A DNA stretch of 64,000 bases from JAVBJV01 sp031546815 (GTDB lineage Bacteria; Pseudomonadota; Alphaproteobacteria; Acetobacterales; Acetobacteraceae): the NCBI GenBank assembly GCA_031546815.1, contig JAVBJV010000010.1, positions 1 through 64,000 of the forward strand. Reading direction: 5' to 3'. Shown here in pieces: positions 16,633 through 25,141 of this stretch. Both the position numbers and the translations under genes were made by a program. The notes under the pieces were generated by a model. That model was given only the letters and a program-made list of their open reading frames with translations. It was not told the origin of the DNA and ran no database searches. Every line of letters starts with the position of its first letter. Positions within the stretch are counted from its first letter, which is position 1.

Positions 16633-17118
16633 ATGTCCGAGACCCATACTCTCGCCGACCTGAAGGGCCTGGCTGTTGCTTCCGGTGTTGTCGCTGCTGA
16701 AACACCGAAGCGCGAACCGAAGCGCGATGCGCTGGGCCGTTCGTACGCCACGGGCCGCCGCAAGAACGCGATTGCTCGCGTCTGGATCAAGCCGGGCAAG
16801 GGCGACATCATCGTCAATGGCCGCAAGGTCGGTGTGTATTTCGCACGCCCCGTGCTGCGCATGCTGATCACCCAGCCGTTCCTGGTGACCGATCGTTACA
16901 ACCAGTTCGACGTGTTCTGCACGGTGAACGGTGGTGGTCTGTCGGGTCAGGCGGGTGCGCTGCGTCACGGCATCTCGCGCGCGCTGAACGATTACGAACC
17001 GGAACTGCGCGCCGTGCTGAAGGCCGCGGGCTTCCTGACACGTGACTCGCGTGCGGTTGAACGTAAGAAGTACGGCAAGGCCAAGGCCCGCCGCAGCTTC
17101 CAGTTCAGCAAGCGCTGA
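16633..17118 (+). CDS. rpsI: 30S ribosomal protein S9
   Basis: A 161-residue protein. SYATGRRKNAIARVWIKPG and the basic C-terminal tail ending KKYGKAKARRSFQFSKR (which reaches toward the P-site tRNA anticodon in known ribosomes) identify S9. There is an extra N-terminal stretch of about 35 residues, common in alphaproteobacteria. GGAGGG precedes the ATG. A strong terminator follows. Confidence 0.97.
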   Translation: MSETHTLADLKGLAVASGVVAAETPKREPKRDALGRSYATGRRKNAIARVWIKPGKGDIIVNGRKVGVYFARPVLRMLITQPFLVTDRYNQFDVFCTVNGGGLSGQAGALRHGISRALNDYEPELRAVLKAAGFLTRDSRAVERKKYGKAKARRSFQFSKR

Positions 17119-17138
17119 TCCGGACTATCGGCTTTTAC

Positions 17139-17174
17139 AAGGGGCGGCATCTTCGGGTGCCGCCCTTTGCTTTT
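17139..17174 (+). terminator. terminator of the rplM-rpsI operon
   Basis: A 13-bp stem (17139-17151 with 17156-17168) is closed by a UUCG tetraloop (17152-17155) and followed by a T-run at 17171-17174. Confidence 0.92.
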
Positions 17175-17221
17175 GTGTGGTTCTGTGGTCGGATTCCTCC
17201 GAATCCGCAGGAGCAGCCGCC

Positions 17222-17749
17222 ATGACCATCTACGCCTTGGGCGACAAGACGCCGACCATCGACCCCACCGCCTGGATCGCGCCCACCGCCGATGTGATGG
17301 GCGATGTGGCAATCGGCCCGGAAAGCGGGATCTGGTTCAAGTGTGTGCTGCGCGGCGATACCAACTCCATCCGGGTGGGGGCGCGGGTGAATATTCAGGA
17401 CGGCACCATCGTGCACGTCAACGCCGGGAAATTCCCGTGCATCATCGGTGACGATGTGTCGATCGGGCACGCGGCGATCGTGCATGCCTGCACGCTGGAA
17501 AACCGCGCTTTTGTCGGCATGGGTGCCACAGTTCTTGATGGAGCCGTGATCGAGGAAGGTGGTATGCTGGCAGCAAGCGGGCTGCTTTCGCCTGGCAAGC
17601 GGATCGGCCGGAACGAGTTGTGGGCCGGGGCGCCTGCACGACTGGTTCGGGTTATGACCGATGACGAACGCAGGAAATGGGATCAGACAGCGATTGCCTA
17701 TGCCGCGCTGGCAAAGCAGTTCGCGAAGGACCTGCGCGTCATCACCTGA
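17222..17749 (+). CDS. gamma-carbonic anhydrase family protein (YrdA/PaaY-like)
   Basis: A 175-residue left-handed beta-helix protein with hexapeptide repeats (for example IGPESGIW, VGARVNIQDG, IGDDVSIGHAA). Zinc-ligand histidines are seen in IVHVNAG, SIGHAAIVHAC. The family includes gamma-carbonic anhydrases and PaaY thioesterases; many bacterial members have weak or no anhydrase activity. The ATG at 17222 follows GCAGGAGCAG. Two unknown genes follow closely on the same strand. Confidence 0.88.
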   Translation: MTIYALGDKTPTIDPTAWIAPTADVMGDVAIGPESGIWFKCVLRGDTNSIRVGARVNIQDGTIVHVNAGKFPCIIGDDVSIGHAAIVHACTLENRAFVGMGATVLDGAVIEEGGMLAASGLLSPGKRIGRNELWAGAPARLVRVMTDDERRKWDQTAIAYAALAKQFAKDLRVIT

Positions 17750-17755
17750 GGGGGT

Positions 17756-18325
17756 ATGAAGATGCGCTACGCAGGGCCATTGTTGTCGTTGCTGCTGGGG
17801 CTGACGTCATGCCAACCCTTGCCGCCGCCCGAGCCTGCAACGCTGATCCGGGGCGAGGGCTTCCAGCCCGACCCGACCGATCAGGCCATATTGCTGGTGT
17901 ATGATGTGTTCGCCCTTGGGCACGACATGTCCGGCAACGCAACGCGCATGGCCGAGGCCGTGGCCGACATGGAATATCTGGCGGTGGATTTCAGCCGCAT
18001 GCGCTGGAACGATGCGCCGGGTTACACGGCGCCGCAGATGATTCTGGCGCGGCGCGAATTGCGCACCGTATTGGGGATCGCCCCGAACGCACCCGCGCAG
18101 CCGGTGATCACAGCTTTTCTGAATGCGCACGATGCCCTGAAGAACGGGCAGCAGGATGCGGCGCTGCGGGCCTTGAGCGGACCGTTCTTCACACAACCCG
18201 CCACGGCCATTCTGGCCCGTCTGACGGACATGCCACGCATGCCACAGGTCACCGGTGGGGCGCATGCCGCATGGACGGCGCGTTTCCGCCCGCCCATGGG
18301 GTTCGATTGCAGATTTGATTGTTGA
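17756..18325 (+). CDS. hypothetical lipoprotein
   Basis: An unrecognised 189-residue protein. The N-terminus is a lipoprotein signal: charged MKMR, hydrophobic core, and lipobox LTSC with the acylated cysteine at residue 19, then a Pro-rich linker. The rest is soluble and helical, with no familiar motif, and ends in CRFDC. It starts six bases after the carbonic-anhydrase-like gene, so it is in the same transcript. Confidence 0.65.
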   Translation: MKMRYAGPLLSLLLGLTSCQPLPPPEPATLIRGEGFQPDPTDQAILLVYDVFALGHDMSGNATRMAEAVADMEYLAVDFSRMRWNDAPGYTAPQMILARRELRTVLGIAPNAPAQPVITAFLNAHDALKNGQQDAALRALSGPFFTQPATAILARLTDMPRMPQVTGGAHAAWTARFRPPMGFDCRFDC

Positions 18326-18335
18326 ACATCGCCCC

Positions 18336-18923
18336 ATGATGGATGAAGCCGAACAGCGGCAGTTCGACTATGACTGCGCCTGCACAGCAATAAAACGCTG
18401 GCGCTGCATCGTCGTTACGGCCGTCTACCGGATGGAAGCCTGCAGGCCGCCGAACCAGGCCGCCATTGCCGAGGCCAAGGAGTACCTGCTTTCTCTGGCG
18501 CACGAACAGGCGGCGCTGTCTGCGGATGACGAGGATCGGGTGGCGACGGTGCGTCAGCACTATACCAAGCTGACCCGGCTGTATCGGAAGCTGCAGACGG
18601 ATTCCCGATCGTTACCCGCCGACGCAGCCCTGCGTCTGGCCGAGTTCGAGAAAGCGCAGCATATCCTGCGCAAACAGCTGGCTGTCCGCGACTGGTGGCT
18701 CTGGAAAGAACGCGCCGAAGCGGTGCCGGATCAGACCAGAATTTCTGTGTGGGAAAACGAACGCCTGCTATTGAATCGCAGCAGGGAAGTCCTGAATGGC
18801 GGGCAGAACCTGATGGCGCGGCAGATTATCTCCGCCTCCGAGGCACTTGGCCTCGAGACCCCCGCGCGCACGGAGCAGATCGTGCACGCGGGAGATCAGG
18901 ATCAGGACATCATTTTAACATAG
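18336..18923 (+). CDS. conserved hypothetical protein
   Basis: An unrecognised protein of 195 residues from tandem ATGs at 18336/18339, 11 bases after the lipoprotein gene. It is strongly charged and predicted helical (EAKEYLLSLAHEQAALS, RLYRKLQTDSRSLP, WLWKERAE), without a signal peptide or membrane segment. A longer frame starts at 18255 inside the lipoprotein gene and is less likely. Its 3' end overlaps the convergent phaC by 22 bases. Confidence 0.6.
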   Translation: MMDEAEQRQFDYDCACTAIKRWRCIVVTAVYRMEACRPPNQAAIAEAKEYLLSLAHEQAALSADDEDRVATVRQHYTKLTRLYRKLQTDSRSLPADAALRLAEFEKAQHILRKQLAVRDWWLWKERAEAVPDQTRISVWENERLLLNRSREVLNGGQNLMARQIISASEALGLETPARTEQIVHAGDQDQDIILT

Positions 18924-20779
18924 CTGCCGGGCGCGGCCTCGATTGCCTTCAGCTTGCCGCTTCCCGGTTCACGGGCCGGCACCTGTGCCTTGGCCTGCGC
19001 GCTGACCCAGCGGTTCCAGTCCGGCCACCACGAACCGGCCAGTTCGGTTGCGCCTTCCAGCCAGGTGTCCGGGCTGGCGGGCAGTTCTTCGTTGATCCAG
19101 TGGCTGTATTTGCCGCTCTCGGGCGGATTCACGACGCCCGCGATGTGCCCGGACGCTGCCAGCACGAAGCGTGTCGACTTGCCCTTCAGCAGTTGCGTGC
19201 CGCGATAGGTGGATTTCCACGGCGCGATATGGTCTTCGCGGGTCGAGAGGAAATAGGTCGGCGTGGTGATCTTCGACAGGTCGATCTTCACGCCGTCCAG
19301 CTCGATTCCGCCCGCTTCGATCAGTTTGTTTTCCTGATACATCTTGCGCAGATAGAAGCTGTGCATCCGCGCCGGCATGCGGGTGGAGTCGCCGTTCCAG
19401 TAGAGCAGATCGAACGGGAAGGGTTCCTGACCCAGCAGATAGTTGTTCACCACGAACGACCAGATCAGGTCGTTGGCGCGCAGCATGTTGAAGGTGACAG
19501 CCAGTTCGCTGCCATCCAGATAGCCGCGCTTCTCCATGGTGGCTTCCAGCGCGCGCAGCTGCTCCTCGTCGATGAAGACGGACAGTTCGCCCGCTTCCTC
19601 GAAGTCGAGCATGGTGGTGAGGAAGGTGATCGACTTGATGCGATCGTCCTTCTTGGTCGCCATATAGGACAGTGTGCAGGCCATCAGCGTGCCGCCGATG
19701 CAATACCCGATCGCGTTGACGTCGCGTTCGCCGGTCGCCGCTTCAATCGCGTCGAGCGCGGCCAGCGGACCGTGCTTCATGTAATCCTCGAAGCCCATAT
19801 CGGCCAGGGTTTCGTCCGGGTTCACCCACGAGACGATGAACACGGTATGCCCCTGCGCGACGGCCCAGTGGATGAAGCTGTTCTTCGTGCGCAGATCCAG
19901 GATGTAATATTTGTTGATCCACGGCGGCACGATCAGCAGCGGGCGCTTCAGCACCTGTTCGGTGGCGGGTGAATACTGGATCAGCTGCATCAGCTTGTTC
20001 TGGTAGACGACCTTGCCCGGCGTGACGACGATGTTTTCGCCAACCTTGAAGGCTTCGGTGTCGGTCATCTTGATCGACAGCCGGCCCTTGCCGCGTTCCA
20101 GGTCGCCCAGCAGGTTGTTCAGCCCCTTGATCAGGTTCTCGCCGCCGGTTTCCAGCGTCTTGCGCAGGACTTCCGGGTTGGTGAGGGCGAAGTTGGTGGG
20201 GCTCATCGCGTCGATAAACTGGCGGGTATAGAAATCGACCTTGCGGGCGGTTTTCTCGTCCAGCCCTTCAGCGGCGGCCACGGTATTCTGGATGTATTGC
20301 GCCGAGAGCAGGTAGCTCTGCCGGATGAAGTCGAAAACCTCGTTATGCTGCCAGGTTTCGTCCTTGAAGCGGCGGTCCTTGCCCGAGCTGGGGACCGTGA
20401 CGGGGCTGTCGATGCCCATCATCCGCTGGGTCGTGTTCTGCCATAGGGTGACGTAGTTCTGCCAGAAATCCATCTGCGCCTGGATCAGCCCGGCCGGATT
20501 CTGCATCAGGCGGGTGGTCATATCCAGGAACGCCGAGCCGATGTTCAGCGGGTCCGGGTTTTCGGATGTGGCAGTGGACTGCCGGGACAGGAAATCGGTG
20601 ACCAGACGCTGGCTGCGCTCGGCGATGTCGGCCATGGAGTGCTGAATCACCGCCGGATCGAAGCTTGGCGGGGTGGGGGGGTGTGCCTGCGGCATTGCGT
20701 GTGAGCGTGGTGGTGCCGCTGGTTTGGGCGCTTCCTGGATCTGAGAAGCGGAATTTTTCTTGGTTTCTGGCTTAGCCAT
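18902..20779 (-). CDS. phaC: class I poly(3-hydroxyalkanoate) synthase
   Basis: A 625-residue polymerase that joins (R)-3-hydroxyacyl-CoA units into storage polyester on granules. The lipase-like box GYCIGG has the catalytic Cys at residue 360. The catalytic His lies in AASGHIAGVVNPP, the Asp in FLSTREDHIAPW, and the conserved SWVNPDETLADMGFEDY is present. The length and lack of phaE/phaR nearby indicate class I. The first about 60 residues are Pro/Ala-rich and low-complexity. phaA/phaB are not in the window, but a 3-hydroxybutyrate dehydrogenase lies at 37459. Confidence 0.96.
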   Translation of the reverse strand: MAKPETKKNSASQIQEAPKPAAPPRSHAMPQAHPPTPPSFDPAVIQHSMADIAERSQRLVTDFLSRQSTATSENPDPLNIGSAFLDMTTRLMQNPAGLIQAQMDFWQNYVTLWQNTTQRMMGIDSPVTVPSSGKDRRFKDETWQHNEVFDFIRQSYLLSAQYIQNTVAAAEGLDEKTARKVDFYTRQFIDAMSPTNFALTNPEVLRKTLETGGENLIKGLNNLLGDLERGKGRLSIKMTDTEAFKVGENIVVTPGKVVYQNKLMQLIQYSPATEQVLKRPLLIVPPWINKYYILDLRTKNSFIHWAVAQGHTVFIVSWVNPDETLADMGFEDYMKHGPLAALDAIEAATGERDVNAIGYCIGGTLMACTLSYMATKKDDRIKSITFLTTMLDFEEAGELSVFIDEEQLRALEATMEKRGYLDGSELAVTFNMLRANDLIWSFVVNNYLLGQEPFPFDLLYWNGDSTRMPARMHSFYLRKMYQENKLIEAGGIELDGVKIDLSKITTPTYFLSTREDHIAPWKSTYRGTQLLKGKSTRFVLAASGHIAGVVNPPESGKYSHWINEELPASPDTWLEGATELAGSWWPDWNRWVSAQAKAQVPAREPGSGKLKAIEAAPGSYVKMMS

Positions 20780-20839
20780 GCCCCGGATCCTTTCGTAAGT
20801 GCGCAGCCCGCGCTATGTCACATTTCTGGTTAACGGAAA

Positions 20840-21538
20840 GTGAGGCCGTTTGTGCTGCGCTGTTATAGGGATGCTAGTTGGCCGCACGTTGGTCTGCAAG
20901 GCTGCAGACTGGCACTGGTCGTATTGTTATCGGCCTGTCACGGCGTTCCGCCTTCCGCGAACCCATTTGTCGAAACCCCGATAACTGAACCACCGCCCGG
21001 GGCGCGGGATCCGTATCCCAATCTGGGGACGGTGCCGCCGCGCCCGGCACGGCCCGATGCCGCTGCGTTGCAGGCTGTGCAGACAGGTTTGATTGCCGAC
21101 CGATCGACGGCGGGGCAGGAAGGCTATGTGACCACAACGGGTTCGCCCGGTGCAACGCCGGAATTGCGGTTGCCCAACGGTCCGGCCATTGCCGATGCAC
21201 CGCCCGCACCGCCGGTGCTGCCGGGAGTACGCGCCGGGTCCTGGCCCGCACCGCGACAGGCTGTCGGGGCGCCCGCCGCCCAGGCAAACTCCCTGCGCCT
21301 GTTCGAGGCCGGGCCGAATACCGGCCTGTCGGACGCCGATGCCGAAAGACTGCGCCAGTTCGTGCAGGCCAATGGTCAGGGGCATCTGCGTGTGACAGGG
21401 TTGGGGAATGCAACCCTGGCGCAGGCGCGCGTGCAGGCAGTTGTCGACGCGTTGAAGCAGGGTGGCGTGGCGGCAGGCCGCATCCAGACCGGCCTTCAGG
21501 CCGAGGGGCGCGGTGTGCTGGTGGGACGGACGCCATAA
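20840..21538 (+). CDS. hypothetical lipoprotein with weak OmpA-like C-terminus
   Basis: This 232-residue protein starts at a GTG (20840; another GTG at 20852 is possible). The N-terminus has a hydrophobic stretch ending LLSACHG, a lipobox. Residues 37-145 are Pro/Ala-rich and likely disordered. The C-terminal part (LSDADAERLRQFVQANGQGHLRVTGLGNATLAQARVQAV in pieces) resembles an OmpA/peptidoglycan-associated fold, with the N-x-x-L-A-x-x-R motif, but lacks a clear peptidoglycan-binding Asp. It is divergent from phaC and may tether to the wall. Confidence 0.55.
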   Translation: MRPFVLRCYRDASWPHVGLQGCRLALVVLLSACHGVPPSANPFVETPITEPPPGARDPYPNLGTVPPRPARPDAAALQAVQTGLIADRSTAGQEGYVTTTGSPGATPELRLPNGPAIADAPPAPPVLPGVRAGSWPAPRQAVGAPAAQANSLRLFEAGPNTGLSDADAERLRQFVQANGQGHLRVTGLGNATLAQARVQAVVDALKQGGVAAGRIQTGLQAEGRGVLVGRTP

Positions 21539-21599
21539 GGCTTGTAGAGTTTAACCAGATCGATTTCACAACAAGACCAGAGAAACAGCAGAGAAAACC

Positions 21600-22841
21600 A
21601 TGACCGAAGAATTCTACCGTATGCGGCGTCTGCCTCCCTATGTGTTCGCGGAAGTGAACAAGGCCAAGGCAGCCGCACGAGCCGCTGCGGAAGACGTCAT
21701 CGATCTGGGCATGGGCAACCCCGACAGCCCGACCCCGCCGCACATCGTCGCCAAGCTGATCGAAACGGTGCAGGACCCCAGCACGCACGGCTACTCGGTG
21801 TCGAAGGGGATCATGGGGCTGCGGCGCGCGCTGGCCGGGTATTACGCGCGGCGCTTCGGCGTGGTGCTGGACCCTGAGAGCGAAATCATCGCGACGCTGG
21901 GGTCAAAGGAAGGGCTGGCCAATCTGGCCTCGGCCATTACCTCGCCGGGCGATACAATTCTGGTGCCGAACCCGTCCTACCCGATCCATCAGTTCGGGTT
22001 CATCATCGCGGGCGCATCGGTGCGCAGCATTCCGGCCACCCCGGACGACGACATGCTGAGCGCGCTGGATCGCGCCGTGCGTCATTCGGTGCCGAAGCCG
22101 ACTGCGCTGATCGTCAACTTCCCGTCGAACCCGACGGCGTATGTGGCGGATCTGTATTTCTACAAACAGATCATTGCCTTTGCGCGCAAGCACGGCATCT
22201 GGGTGCTGTCGGATCTGGCGTATAACGAAATCTATTTCGGCACCACGCCGCCGCCCTCGATCCTGGAAGTGCCGGGGGCGAAGGATGTGGCGGTGGAATT
22301 CACATCGATGTCGAAGACCTACGCAATGGCGGGCTGGCGTATCGGGTTCGCGGCGGGCAATCCGGCGCTGATCAACGCGCTGACGCGGATGAAATCCTAC
22401 CTCGACTACGGCGCGTTCACCCCGTTGCAGGTGGCGGCGACGGCGGCGCTGAACGGGCCGCAGGATTGCGTCGACCAGATGCGCACCATGTATCGCGAAC
22501 GCCGCGATGTGCTGATCAAAGGTCTGGCGCAGGCAGGCTGGGATGTGCCGTCGCCCGAGGGCAGCATGTTCGCCTGGGCGCCCATTCCGGAACGCTATGC
22601 GCATCTGGGCAGTCTTGAATTCTCGAAGCTGCTGCTGGCGCGCGCCAAGGTGGCTGTGGCCCCGGGTGTGGGCTTCGGTGAACACGGCGATACGCATGTG
22701 CGCATCGCGCTGGTGGAAAACACCCAGCGTCTGCGTCAGGCAATCCGCAACATCCGCACCTTCTTCGCGGGCGGCAATGCCGACCTGAACGACACCGAAG
22801 ACTCTGTTTCCGCAGACAAGAAAAAGTTGAGCATCGTATGA
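21600..22841 (+). CDS. alaC: alanine/aspartate aminotransferase family (AlaC/LL-DAP aminotransferase-like)
   Basis: A 413-residue PLP enzyme. The start FYRMRRLPPYVFAEVNKAK and IDLGMGNPDSPTPPHIV match AlaC (YfdZ). The PLP lysine is in SMSKTYAMAGWRIGF, and NFPSNPTA and LSDLAYNEIYFG are conserved. The family moves amino groups between alanine or aspartate and keto acids. In many alphaproteobacteria this gene is coupled to hom, as here: the stop overlaps the hom start (ATGA), suggesting a role in aspartate-family metabolism. GCAGAG and A-rich sequence precede the ATG. Confidence 0.88.
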   Translation: MTEEFYRMRRLPPYVFAEVNKAKAAARAAAEDVIDLGMGNPDSPTPPHIVAKLIETVQDPSTHGYSVSKGIMGLRRALAGYYARRFGVVLDPESEIIATLGSKEGLANLASAITSPGDTILVPNPSYPIHQFGFIIAGASVRSIPATPDDDMLSALDRAVRHSVPKPTALIVNFPSNPTAYVADLYFYKQIIAFARKHGIWVLSDLAYNEIYFGTTPPPSILEVPGAKDVAVEFTSMSKTYAMAGWRIGFAAGNPALINALTRMKSYLDYGAFTPLQVAATAALNGPQDCVDQMRTMYRERRDVLIKGLAQAGWDVPSPEGSMFAWAPIPERYAHLGSLEFSKLLLARAKVAVAPGVGFGEHGDTHVRIALVENTQRLRQAIRNIRTFFAGGNADLNDTEDSVSADKKKLSIV

Positions 22842-24127
22842 GCCGTCCTCTTTCCGTTGGCGTTGCCGGGCTAGGCACGGTTGGCGCAGGTGTCCTGAAG
22901 CTGCTGCGCGACAACATGCAGATCATCGCGGCGCGGGCAGGGCGGCCGATTGTTGTCACCGCTGTTTCCGCACGCGACCGCACGCGCGATCGTGGCGTGT
23001 CGGTGGCGGGGCTGCGCTGGTATGAAGATCCGGTGGCATTGGCCAGCGATCCCGATGTGGATGTGGTGGTCGAAGTGATCGGCGGTTCATCCGGTTCCGC
23101 CAAGGCGCTGGTGGAAGCCGCTATCGCTGCGGGCAAGCCAGTGGTCACCGCGAACAAGGCACTGCTGGCCGTGCACGGTGCCGACCTTGCGACACGCGCC
23201 GAACAGGCCAAGGTCGCGCTGGCGTTCGAAGCCGCGGTCGCCGGTGGCATTCCGGCTATCAAGGCGCTGCGGGAAGGTCTGGCCGCGAACAACATTTCGC
23301 GCGTGGCGGGGATCCTGAACGGCACGTGTAACTACATCCTGACCACGATGACCGAACGCGGTCGCGAATTTGCCGACGTGCTGGCTGAAGCGCAGCAGCT
23401 TGGCTACGCCGAGGCCGATCCATCGTTCGATATCGATGGCGTGGACGCCGCGCACAAGCTGGCCATTCTGGCCGCGCTGTCTTTCGGGCGGCCGGTCGAT
23501 TTCAGTTCGGTGCATGTCGAGGGTATTCGGCACGTCTCGGCGCTCGACATCGATTTCGCACGCGAGCTTGGCTATCGCATCAAACTGCTGGGCATCGCCC
23601 GCCGCACAGCGGACGGGATCGAGGCACGGGTGCATCCGACCATGGTGCCGGTGGCCTCGCCATTGGCGCGGGTGGACGGGGTGTTCAACGCGGTGGTGGC
23701 CGAGGGCGATTTCGTCGGTCGCGTCATGCTGGAAGGTCGCGGCGCGGGGGCCGGCCCCACGGCCAGCGCGGTGGTCGCCGACCTGATCGATCTGGCGCGC
23801 GACCGTTACACGCCGGTCTGGGGCGTGGCGAGCGGGGCGCTGTCGGACCTGAAGTCGCTGCCGATCACCGCGCATCATGGCGCGTATTACCTGCGGCTGA
23901 TGGTGGTGGACAAACCGGGCGTCATCGCCGATGTGGCCTGCGCCCTGCGCGACCACGGCATCAGCATGGAAAGCGTGATCCAGCGCGGCCGCGCGCCCGG
24001 CGAGGCAGTGCCCGTCGTCTGGGTGACGCACGAAACATCGGAAGCCGCGATGCAGCGTGCGCTTGAACAAATTTCTGCCCTTGAAGCCGTGGTAGAACGC
24101 CCCGCGCTGATTCGAATCGAAACCTGA
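22838..24127 (+). CDS. hom: homoserine dehydrogenase
   Basis: A 429-residue enzyme reducing aspartate semialdehyde to homoserine for threonine and methionine. Seen: the Rossmann loop VAGLGTVGAGV (9-19), VTANKALLA, GILNGTCNYILTTM, YAEADPSFDIDGVDAAHKL, and a C-terminal ACT domain from about residue 345 (YYLRLMVVDKPGVIADV) that in the family gives feedback inhibition by threonine. The start overlaps alaC by four bases; glpX follows after 29 bases. Confidence 0.96.
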   Translation: MSRPLSVGVAGLGTVGAGVLKLLRDNMQIIAARAGRPIVVTAVSARDRTRDRGVSVAGLRWYEDPVALASDPDVDVVVEVIGGSSGSAKALVEAAIAAGKPVVTANKALLAVHGADLATRAEQAKVALAFEAAVAGGIPAIKALREGLAANNISRVAGILNGTCNYILTTMTERGREFADVLAEAQQLGYAEADPSFDIDGVDAAHKLAILAALSFGRPVDFSSVHVEGIRHVSALDIDFARELGYRIKLLGIARRTADGIEARVHPTMVPVASPLARVDGVFNAVVAEGDFVGRVMLEGRGAGAGPTASAVVADLIDLARDRYTPVWGVASGALSDLKSLPITAHHGAYYLRLMVVDKPGVIADVACALRDHGISMESVIQRGRAPGEAVPVVWVTHETSEAAMQRALEQISALEAVVERPALIRIET

Positions 24128-24156
24128 GTCTCTGAAGCTTTATGTGGAGTGGGATT

Positions 24157-25137
24157 ATGACCCAGCCTGAAAAATATGCCGAACGTAACCTTGCACTGGA
24201 ACTGGTGCGCGTGACGGAAGCGGCGGCGCTTGCAGCCTCGAAGTGGATGGGTCGCGGCAAGAAGAACGAAGCCGACGGCGCTGCCGTGGAAGCGATGCGT
24301 GTGGCGTTCGATACCATCGCCATCAGCGGCACCGTGGTGATCGGCGAGGGCGAGATGGATGAAGCGCCGATGCTGTATATCGGCGAGAAGGTTGGTGCCG
24401 GCGGACCTGCGATGGACATCGCGGTCGATCCGCTGGAAGGCACGTCGATCACCGCCAAGGGCGGCCCGAACGCGATGGCCGTGCTGGCTTTGGCCGAAAA
24501 TGGCTGCTTCCTGCATGCCCCCGATATCTACATGGACAAGATCGCGGTCGGCCCCGGCCTGCCGGACGGCGTGGTCGATCTGGACGCCCCGGTGATCGAG
24601 AACATCCGCAATCTGGCGAAAGCCAAGCAGCGCGATGTGGGCGACATTGTTGCCTGCATTCTGGAACGCGACCGCCACAAGGAAATCATCGCCAAGGTGC
24701 GCGAAGCCGGTGCGCGCATCATGCTGATCGGCGACGGCGACGTCTCGGGCGTGATCGCGGCGGCGATGCCGGAAAGCGGCGTCGATATCTATCTGGGTTC
24801 GGGCGGTGCGCCGGAAGGCGTGCTGGCGGCAGCCGCGCTGCGTTGCACGGGCGGGCAGATGCAGGGCCGCCTGCTGTATGAAGACGAAGCGCAGATCCTG
24901 CGCGCCAGGTCGATGGGCGTGACGGATCCGAAGCACAAGTTCACCATGATGGAAATGGCCAAGGGCGACGTGATGTTCGCGGCCACCGGGGTGACCACCG
25001 GCCCGATGATGAAGGGCGTGCGGCGCTTCGGCACTGGCGCGCTGACGCATTCGGTGGTGATGCGCAGCCATTCCGGCACGGTGCGTTACGTTGAAGCGCA
25101 TCACAACTTCCGGACCAAGACCTGGACCCCAGGCTGA
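24157..25137 (+). CDS. glpX: class II fructose-1,6-bisphosphatase
   Basis: A 326-residue gluconeogenic phosphatase. Seen: SGTVVIGEGEMDEAPML, the metal-binding VDPLEGTSITAKG, IGDGDVSGVI and GSGGAPEGVLAAAAL. ATG 24157 (MTQPEKYAERNL) has GGAGTGGG upstream; an ATG 15 bases earlier is less likely. It lies between hom and recJ, and the recJ GTG starts four bases after its stop. Confidence 0.95.
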   Translation: MTQPEKYAERNLALELVRVTEAAALAASKWMGRGKKNEADGAAVEAMRVAFDTIAISGTVVIGEGEMDEAPMLYIGEKVGAGGPAMDIAVDPLEGTSITAKGGPNAMAVLALAENGCFLHAPDIYMDKIAVGPGLPDGVVDLDAPVIENIRNLAKAKQRDVGDIVACILERDRHKEIIAKVREAGARIMLIGDGDVSGVIAAAMPESGVDIYLGSGGAPEGVLAAAALRCTGGQMQGRLLYEDEAQILRARSMGVTDPKHKFTMMEMAKGDVMFAATGVTTGPMMKGVRRFGTGALTHSVVMRSHSGTVRYVEAHHNFRTKTWTPG

Positions 25138-25141
25138 GGTT

